10,724 nucleotides of DNA from positions 1 to 10,724 of the forward strand of contig DMHJ01000065.1 of NCBI GenBank assembly GCA_003449495.1, written 5' to 3'. The stretch is from Clostridiales bacterium UBA8153. GTDB lineage: Bacteria > Bacillota > Sulfobacillia > UBA8153. Below the pieces are notes generated by a model. The model ran no database searches and was not told the origin of the DNA. It worked only from the letters and a program-made list of their open reading frames with translations. Positions 6,704 through 10,724 of the stretch are shown piece by piece (the first letter of the stretch is position 1; every line of letters begins with the position of its first letter). Both the position numbers and the translations under genes were made by a program.

Positions 6704-7245
6704 TGGGGTTGCACGGGACTACGATCGTGGCCCTCCGCCGGGACGGCCGGGCGGCCATGGCCGGCGACGGCCAGGTGACGCTGGGCGAAACGCACACCAT
6801 CGTCAAGGCCAAGGCGCGCAAGGTCCGCCGGATCTATCACGGACGGGTGCTGGCCGGCTTCGCCGGCTCGGTGGCCGACGCCTTCACGCTGTTTGACAAG
6901 TTTGAAGGTCGCCTGGAGGAGTCCCGGGGTAATCTGATGCGCGCCGCGGTGGAATTGGCCAAGGAGTGGCGTACCGACCGGGTGCTCAGGCGCCTGGAGG
7001 CCCTGCTGCTGGTGCTGGACCAGGAGCGGCTACTGTTGCTGTCGGGAAACGGCGAAGTCATCGAGCCGGACGAGCCGTTGCTGGCGGTGGGGTCTGGAGG
7101 AGCTTACGCCCTGGCGGCGGCCCGGGCCCTGCTCCGGCACACCAGCTTGGACGCCCGTGCCATCGCCGAAGAAGCTCTGCGGATCACCGCCGGCATCTGC
7201 GTCTTCACCAACGATGAGATCGTGGTCGAAGAGATCGGCGGCTAG
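6703..7245 (+). CDS. hslV: HslV (ClpQ) peptidase subunit of the HslUV protease
   Basis: HslV forms the double-hexamer proteolytic core of HslUV, using an N-terminal threonine as nucleophile. The 180-residue product contains [12 protein letters not shown] at its start and the family blocks [90 protein letters not shown] and [16 protein letters not shown]. The catalytic threonine should be the first T of TTIV, so the preceding MGLHG must be removed; short HG-type leaders are common in non-proteobacterial HslV. Start choice is unsure: ATG 6703 overlaps the xerC stop but lies only two bases after the AAGGAG at 6695-6700, whereas TTG 6709 is eight bases away and would give MHGTTIV. A threonine, rather than the serine of Bacillus subtilis ClpQ, is present. 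It is followed after nine bases by hslU. Confidence 0.95.
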   Translation: MGLHGTTIVALRRDGRAAMAGDGQVTLGETHTIVKAKARKVRRIYHGRVLAGFAGSVADAFTLFDKFEGRLEESRGNLMRAAVELAKEWRTDRVLRRLEALLLVLDQERLLLLSGNGEVIEPDEPLLAVGSGGAYALAAARALLRHTSLDARAIAEEALRITAGICVFTNDEIVVEEIGG

Positions 7246-7254
7246 GAGGTAAGC

Positions 7255-8658
7255 ATGCAGGAACTAACTCCCCGGCAGATCGTGGCGGAGCTGGACAGGT
7301 ACATCGTCGGGCAGGCCGCGGCCAAACGGGCGGTGGCGGTGGCCGTGCGCAACCGCTTGAGACGGCAGCGCATCCCGGCGGATTTCCAGGAAGAAGTCGT
7401 GCCTAAGAACATCTTGATGATCGGACCTACCGGTGTGGGGAAGACCGAGATAGCCAGGCGGTTGGCCCGCCTGGTCAATGCTCCCTTCATCAAGGTGGAG
7501 GCCACCAAGTTCACGGAAGTGGGCTACGTGGGCCGGGATGTGGACTCGATTGTGCGGGATCTGGTAGAGGCATCCGTTCGCCTGGTTAAGTCCGAATACG
7601 CCGAGAGGGTACGGGAAAGCGCCCAGGTCCGGGCCGATGAGCGGCTCTTGGAGCTGCTGGCGCCCACCCCCAGGCGGAGGAGCGGGGTGGCCAGCCCGTT
7701 TAAGGCCCTGCTGGGCGCAGAGGATGACCCGGAGCCTGCAGAGGAACGAGGCGATTACGAAGAGGAAGTGCGGAGCGCCCGCTTCCGGCGGCGACAGACC
7801 CGGGAGGCCTTGGCGTCGGGCGCACTGGAAGAGGAAATGGTGGAGATCGAGCTTGAGGACACGACCAACCCCATGGCCGGTCTTTTCGAGGGGGCCGGCC
7901 TCTACGAGATGGGCGTGAACCTCCCAGAGCTGTTCGGGGGCATGTTGCCCAAGCGCAAGAAGAAGCGGCGGGTGACCGTGCGCGAGGCCCGCCGCCTGCT
8001 GGCCAACGAGGAAGCGCAGCAGCTGGTGGATACCGATGCGGCCGCCGGCGAGGCCATTCACCGGGCGGAGCAACTGGGCATCGTGTTCATCGACGAGCTG
8101 GACAAAGTGGCCGGCCGGGAGGGCATGGTAGGGCCGGACGTTTCCCGCGAGGGCGTGCAGCGGGATATTCTGCCCATCGTGGAGGGCTCTACAGTGAACA
8201 CCAAGTATGGGCCGGTGCGCACCGACCACATGCTGTTCATCGCCGCCGGGGCCTTCCATATGTCTAAACCTTCCGACCTTATCCCGGAACTCCAAGGCCG
8301 GTTTCCCGTCAGAGTGGAATTGGACCCGCTTACGGCCGGAGATTTCGTGAGGATCCTTTCGGAGCCAGAGAACTCCCTGGTTAAGCAGTACCAGGCCCTG
8401 TTGGCCACCGAGGGCATCGAGCTGGTGTTTACCCGGGAGGCCATTGCGGAGATTGCGGACATCGCCTACCGGGTGAACGAGCAGGGAGAAAGCATCGGCG
8501 CGCGCCGGCTGCACACGGTGATGGAAAAACTCCTGGAGGAGCTGGCTTTTTCCGCATCGGAGCTGGGGGACAAGAAGGTGATCATGGATCGCGCCCAAGT
8601 CACGGAGAAACTGGCGGAGATCGCGGGCAACCGGGACCTGGCCAAGTACGTGCTGTAG
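7255..8658 (+). CDS. hslU: HslU (ClpY) ATPase subunit of the HslUV protease
   Basis: HslU is the AAA+ unfoldase ring that feeds substrates to HslV. The 467-residue product has the full plan: N domain, Walker A GPTGVGKT (57-64), pore loop GYVG (90-93), the variable charged I domain (about 110-240, with a basic PKRKKKRR patch at 232-239), Walker B IVFIDE (276-281), sensor region [20 protein letters not shown] with R349 the likely arginine finger, and sensor-2 GARRLH (415-420). The C-terminus ends DLAKYVL, the hydrophobic tail that docks into HslV pockets. AGGAGG at 7244-7249 overlaps the hslV stop and precedes ATG 7255 by five bases, so the two are translationally linked. Length is close to the usual ~450-465. 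Nothing is missing. Confidence 0.97.
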   Translation: MQELTPRQIVAELDRYIVGQAAAKRAVAVAVRNRLRRQRIPADFQEEVVPKNILMIGPTGVGKTEIARRLARLVNAPFIKVEATKFTEVGYVGRDVDSIVRDLVEASVRLVKSEYAERVRESAQVRADERLLELLAPTPRRRSGVASPFKALLGAEDDPEPAEERGDYEEEVRSARFRRRQTREALASGALEEEMVEIELEDTTNPMAGLFEGAGLYEMGVNLPELFGGMLPKRKKKRRVTVREARRLLANEEAQQLVDTDAAAGEAIHRAEQLGIVFIDELDKVAGREGMVGPDVSREGVQRDILPIVEGSTVNTKYGPVRTDHMLFIAAGAFHMSKPSDLIPELQGRFPVRVELDPLTAGDFVRILSEPENSLVKQYQALLATEGIELVFTREAIAEIADIAYRVNEQGESIGARRLHTVMEKLLEELAFSASELGDKKVIMDRAQVTEKLAEIAGNRDLAKYVL

Positions 8659-8684
8659 GGATGGAGTCCGGAAGGCAAGCGGGA

Positions 8685-8692
8685 AGGGGAGG
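8685..8692 (+). promoter_or_regulatory. Ribosome binding site deciding the codY TTG start
   Basis: AGGGGAGG lies five bases before TTG 8698. The TTG start gives the expected CodY N-terminus (M-x-x-LLEKTRRVN). Confidence 0.7.
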
Positions 8693-8697
8693 CAGAT

Positions 8698-9480
8698 TTG
8701 ACCACACTACTAGAGAAAACGCGCCGGGTGAACCGGTTGCTCCAGCGGCAGGCCGGCAAGGCGGTAGACTTCGGTGAGATGGCGGCGGTGCTCAGCGATG
8801 TGATCAAGGCCAACATATACATCGTGGATAGCAGCGGCTTGGTCTTGGGCTACGCCCTCATCGCCCAGTTTGAGTGTCCCATCGTTAAGGAAGGCGTCCT
8901 GGGCGACGGCCGGTTTCCCCCCGACTATAGCCAGAAGCTGTTGCGCATCGACGAGACTTCCGCCAACATCGCCCAAGAGGGCAGAAGGTGTGTATTCAAG
9001 AAGGACGAGAACTGCACTTACGGGGAGAAACTCACCACCATCGTGCCCATGACCGGCGGGGGCCAGCGCCTGGGCACGCTGATTCTGGCCCGCTTCGGAG
9101 AAGAGTTCGCAGCTGACGACTTGATCCTGGCGGAGTACGCCGCTACTTCCGTAGCCATGGAGATGCTGCGCGTCCGCAGCGAGCGGGTGGAGACGGAAGT
9201 CCGTCAGAAGGCCGCGGTGCAGGTGGCCATCGGATCGCTCTCCTACTCCGAGCTGGAGGCCATCCAGCATGTGTTCAAAGAGATGACCGGCCTGGAAGGG
9301 TTCCTGGTAGCCTCCCGGATCGCCGACCGGGTGGGCATCACCCGCTCGGTCATCGTGAACGCCCTGCGTAAGTTCGAGGGGGCCGGAGTCATCGAGTCCC
9401 GCTCCCTGGGCATGAAGGGCACGTATATCAAGGTGCTCAACGGCATGCTGCTGGAGGAGCTCAAGCGGCTGCGCGGGTGA
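8698..9480 (+). CDS. codY: CodY, GTP/branched-chain-amino-acid-sensing transcriptional regulator
   Basis: CodY is a global regulator of nitrogen, carbon and virulence or development genes in low-GC Gram-positives. The 260-residue product has an N-terminal GAF domain, a helical linker and a C-terminal winged helix-turn-helix. Conserved blocks include LLEKTRRVNRLLQ, KLTTIVPMTGGGQRLGTL (from 111), DDLILAEYAATSVAMEMLR and SLSYSELEAIQHVF. The DNA-binding block VASRIADRVGITRSVIVNAL runs from 204 and ESRSLGMKGTYIKVLN follows. The reading head is nearly identical to Bacillus CodY, but the ligand pocket differs: the region of Bacillus R61 has no aligned arginine, T96 is C98 and P99 is K101, as in clostridial forms. 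Cysteines C60, C98 and C106 cluster in this domain. It is the last gene of the xerC-hslVU-codY run, 39 bases after hslU. No CodY box is visible in the window, so autoregulation is not supported. Confidence 0.96.
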   Translation: MTTLLEKTRRVNRLLQRQAGKAVDFGEMAAVLSDVIKANIYIVDSSGLVLGYALIAQFECPIVKEGVLGDGRFPPDYSQKLLRIDETSANIAQEGRRCVFKKDENCTYGEKLTTIVPMTGGGQRLGTLILARFGEEFAADDLILAEYAATSVAMEMLRVRSERVETEVRQKAAVQVAIGSLSYSELEAIQHVFKEMTGLEGFLVASRIADRVGITRSVIVNALRKFEGAGVIESRSLGMKGTYIKVLNGMLLEELKRLRG

Positions 9481-9587
9481 GACGCCGGCGCTACCCGGGT
9501 GGTGCCGCAGTACCGGGGTCCGTGCCGGTCCCCCGCCTGCTGCCGCTACCCAGGAGGCCGGCCGCGCCTGTATAGGCGAGGCGAGGA

Positions 9588-9608
9588 GGGGGCGTGCCAG
9601 CGTCCCCC
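9588..9608 (+). terminator. Weak terminator-like hairpin after codY
   Basis: GGGGGCG (9588-9594) pairs with CG plus CCCCC (9601-9608), with one bulged T and loop TGCCAG. Only two T follow, so termination here is uncertain. It lies 108 bases beyond the codY stop. Confidence 0.25.
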
Positions 9609-9762
9609 TTACGCGTCAACGCGCCCGGGCGTTCGCGGGGGCGCGATTGCCTGTCCGGGGCCCCGGTGCATGGTGCAAGGTGGCGGGGCCATCCCGGCCG
9701 CAGGTCCCGGCCGGCGCCGGATTGGCCCGGGGAACCGGGAAGCCGGGCCGGGGCGAGACGGT

Positions 9763-9770
9763 GGGGGAGG
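9763..9770 (+). promoter_or_regulatory. Ribosome binding site deciding the Nudix gene start
   Basis: GGGGGAGG ends six bases before ATG 9777, favouring that start over the 61-residue longer in-frame GTG at 9594. Confidence 0.7.
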
Positions 9771-9776
9771 GCAACC

Positions 9777-10373
9777 ATGGGCGAGACCGTAGTCGCAAGC
9801 CGGCAGGTGTTCGGCGGCAGGATTCTGCAGGTGCGCGTGGACCGGGTGGAGCTGGCGGGAGGGGCGCAAGGATGGCGTGAGGTGGTGGTCCACCCGGGGA
9901 GCGTGGCGGTGGTGGCCACTCCCACCCCCGGTCAGGTGTACCTGGTGCAGCAATACCGCCATGCCGTCGGCCGCCTGCTCTGGGAGTTGCCCGCCGGGCG
10001 CCTGGAGGCCGGAGAGGACCCCCGGGAAGCCGCCGCCCGGGAACTGGATGAAGAGGTGAACCTCCGTGCCCAAGAGTTGGTTCCGCTCCTTGCCGTACAC
10101 AGTTCCCCCGGCTTTACCGATGAACTGGTTCGCATCTACCATGCCTCCGGCCTGACGCCGGGCAGCGGGCGCGCCGGTGACGAGCCCGACCTGCGCGCTA
10201 AGCTATGGGCGTTAGCCGAGGTTTTGACCATGATCGAGCGCGGAGAGATCAGCGATGCCAAGACCGTGGCCGGAGTCACTCTCTACGCCCTGCGCGCCGG
10301 TGAAGGCCGACTTGCACGTCCACCTCGGGACGGCGCCCGACGGTCGCCCGGTGAAGATCCCGGCCTCGGCTGA
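9777..10373 (+). CDS. nudF: Nudix hydrolase, putative ADP-ribose pyrophosphatase
   Basis: ADP-ribose pyrophosphatases split ADP-ribose to AMP and ribose-5-phosphate. The 198-residue product has the usual N-terminal strand region (VFGGRILQVRVDRVEL), then VYLVQQYRHAVGRLLWELPA before the Nudix box at 74-96: G74, E80, R88-E89-L90 and E92-E93 are present, but the last glycine of the box is N95. P111 in SPGFTDE is sixteen residues after that position, the spacing known to mark ADP-ribose-type Nudix enzymes. SDAKTVAGVTLYAL (159-172) is the typical C-terminal block, and homologues normally end near here. The last ~24 residues (Arg/Pro/Gly-rich) come from the overlap with the next gene and are probably not functional. 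The ribosome binding site sets ATG 9777. It lies 296 bases after codY, so it is probably a separate unit. Confidence 0.9.
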   Translation: MGETVVASRQVFGGRILQVRVDRVELAGGAQGWREVVVHPGSVAVVATPTPGQVYLVQQYRHAVGRLLWELPAGRLEAGEDPREAAARELDEEVNLRAQELVPLLAVHSSPGFTDELVRIYHASGLTPGSGRAGDEPDLRAKLWALAEVLTMIERGEISDAKTVAGVTLYALRAGEGRLARPPRDGARRSPGEDPGLG

Positions 10374-10724
10374 CCTCACCTTGGAGGGCGTGATCCAGAG
10401 CGCCCGCAGAGATAAAGGTCTGGATGTCGTGGGCATCGTGGACATGCAGGTGCCTTCCGTGTCTCGCCGGGTCCGTGAGCTGGTGGACGGTGGAGAACTG
10501 GCGCCGGTGGCGGGAGGCGGGTACCAGGCACCCGACGGGCTCCTGCTACTGCCCGCATGTGAGCTGGAGGTGAGGGGACGTCGCTGCCCGTACCACCTGC
10601 TCCTCTACTTCCCCGACCTGACCTCCTTGGCCGACTTTGCCGCCTGGCTGCAAACACACGTGGAGCGGTTGGACCTATCCAGCCAGCGCTGCCGGGCACC
10701 GGCCCCCACCGTCCTGAATGAGGC
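10300..10724 (+). CDS. PHP-domain protein resembling endonuclease Q (5' part)
   Basis: This frame is open to the window end, giving 141 codons of a longer gene. The product opens V-K-A-D-L-H-V-H, with H6 and H8 forming the metal-binding H-x-H of PHP phosphoesterases. It continues with GTAPDGRPVKIPASADLTLE, KGLDVVGIVDMQVPSV, LLLLPACELEV (a likely metal-ligand glutamate), YHLLLYFPDL and LDLSSQR. This order is that of the bacterial EndoQ-like family; EndoQ nicks DNA 5' of deaminated bases and AP sites. The function is inferred from the family. The start is GTG 10300, inside the Nudix gene by 74 bases in another frame; no ribosome binding site precedes it, so translation may be coupled. ATG 10255 in the same frame would add 15 residues of no family character. 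The third conserved block reads D-M-Q where many PHP proteins carry a histidine. Confidence 0.8.
   Translation, partial: MKADLHVHLGTAPDGRPVKIPASADLTLEGVIQSARRDKGLDVVGIVDMQVPSVSRRVRELVDGGELAPVAGGGYQAPDGLLLLPACELEVRGRRCPYHLLLYFPDLTSLADFAAWLQTHVERLDLSSQRCRAPAPTVLNE

Larger units (their letters stand above)
9481..9776. other. 296-base GC-rich intergenic region between codY and nudF
   Basis: No gene is supported here. An open frame from 9594 joins the Nudix gene in frame, but its codons give mostly Arg, Gly and Pro and resemble read-through of GC-rich DNA. Short palindromes are frequent: GGGGGCG with CG-T-CCCCC (9588-9608), CGCG-TCAA-CGCG (9612-9623), and GCGCCC with GGGCGC (9621-9626 and 9639-9644). 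I find no convincing promoter: TATAGG at 9571 lacks a -35, and TTGCCT at 9647 lacks a -10. A promoter for the downstream pair probably lies here but cannot be placed. Confidence 0.5.

Noticed and set aside
6847..6862. 16-base identity GTGCTGGCCGGCTTCG shared with positions 75-90
   Set aside because: Both copies encode V-L-A-G-F in unrelated conserved proteins; this reflects shared codon preference, not a repeat element.
7264..8598. Long minus-strand open frame (444 codons) opposite hslU
   Set aside because: It mirrors a fully conserved hslU; its product shows no domain and is explained by codon bias.
9594..9776. 61-residue in-frame N-terminal extension of the Nudix protein
   Set aside because: Arg/Gly/Pro-rich composition, no family match, and a strong ribosome binding site directly before ATG 9777.

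Overview
This window reads as ordinary chromosome from a GC-rich (by eye roughly two-thirds GC) Bacillota, most likely a clostridial-type lineage such as Moorella or Desulfotomaculum relatives. The assignment rests on a bacillithiol gene (bshC), the topA-xerC-hslV-hslU-codY gene order typical of Firmicutes, a CodY that resembles clostridial rather than Bacillus versions, and an electron-transfer flavoprotein with an N-terminal ferredoxin domain, typical of anaerobes. The genus cannot be fixed from the sequence. Every gene I can support lies on the + strand. Many use GTG or TTG starts behind strong purine-rich ribosome binding sites.

Layout: the 3' end of bshC (3-608); etfB and etfA (670-2670), encoding both ETF subunits, EtfA carrying two [4Fe-4S] motifs; a divergent dprA-like gene (2771-3451) with its own candidate promoter; topA (3530-5605), which may have a further promoter overlapping the dprA stop and a short hairpin leader; a 150-base gap holding an AT-rich palindrome, a good extended -10 promoter and a foldable leader; then the tightly packed run xerC-hslV-hslU-codY (5756-9480). 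After a 296-base GC-rich gap come an ADP-ribose pyrophosphatase of the Nudix family (9777-10373) and the 5' part of a PHP-domain protein resembling endonuclease Q (10300 to the window end), overlapping the Nudix gene by 74 bases.

Functionally the window combines redox and thiol metabolism (BshC, EtfAB), DNA topology, recombination and repair (DprA-like, TopA, XerC, EndoQ-like), ATP-dependent proteolysis (HslVU) and nutrient-responsive regulation (CodY). I see no mobile element, CRISPR array, tRNA or rRNA. I also do not see a clearly new multi-gene system. The most interesting signals are the untranslated leader and palindrome in front of xerC, the loss of signature residues in the DprA-like protein, the altered ligand-pocket residues in CodY, and the Nudix/EndoQ overlap.
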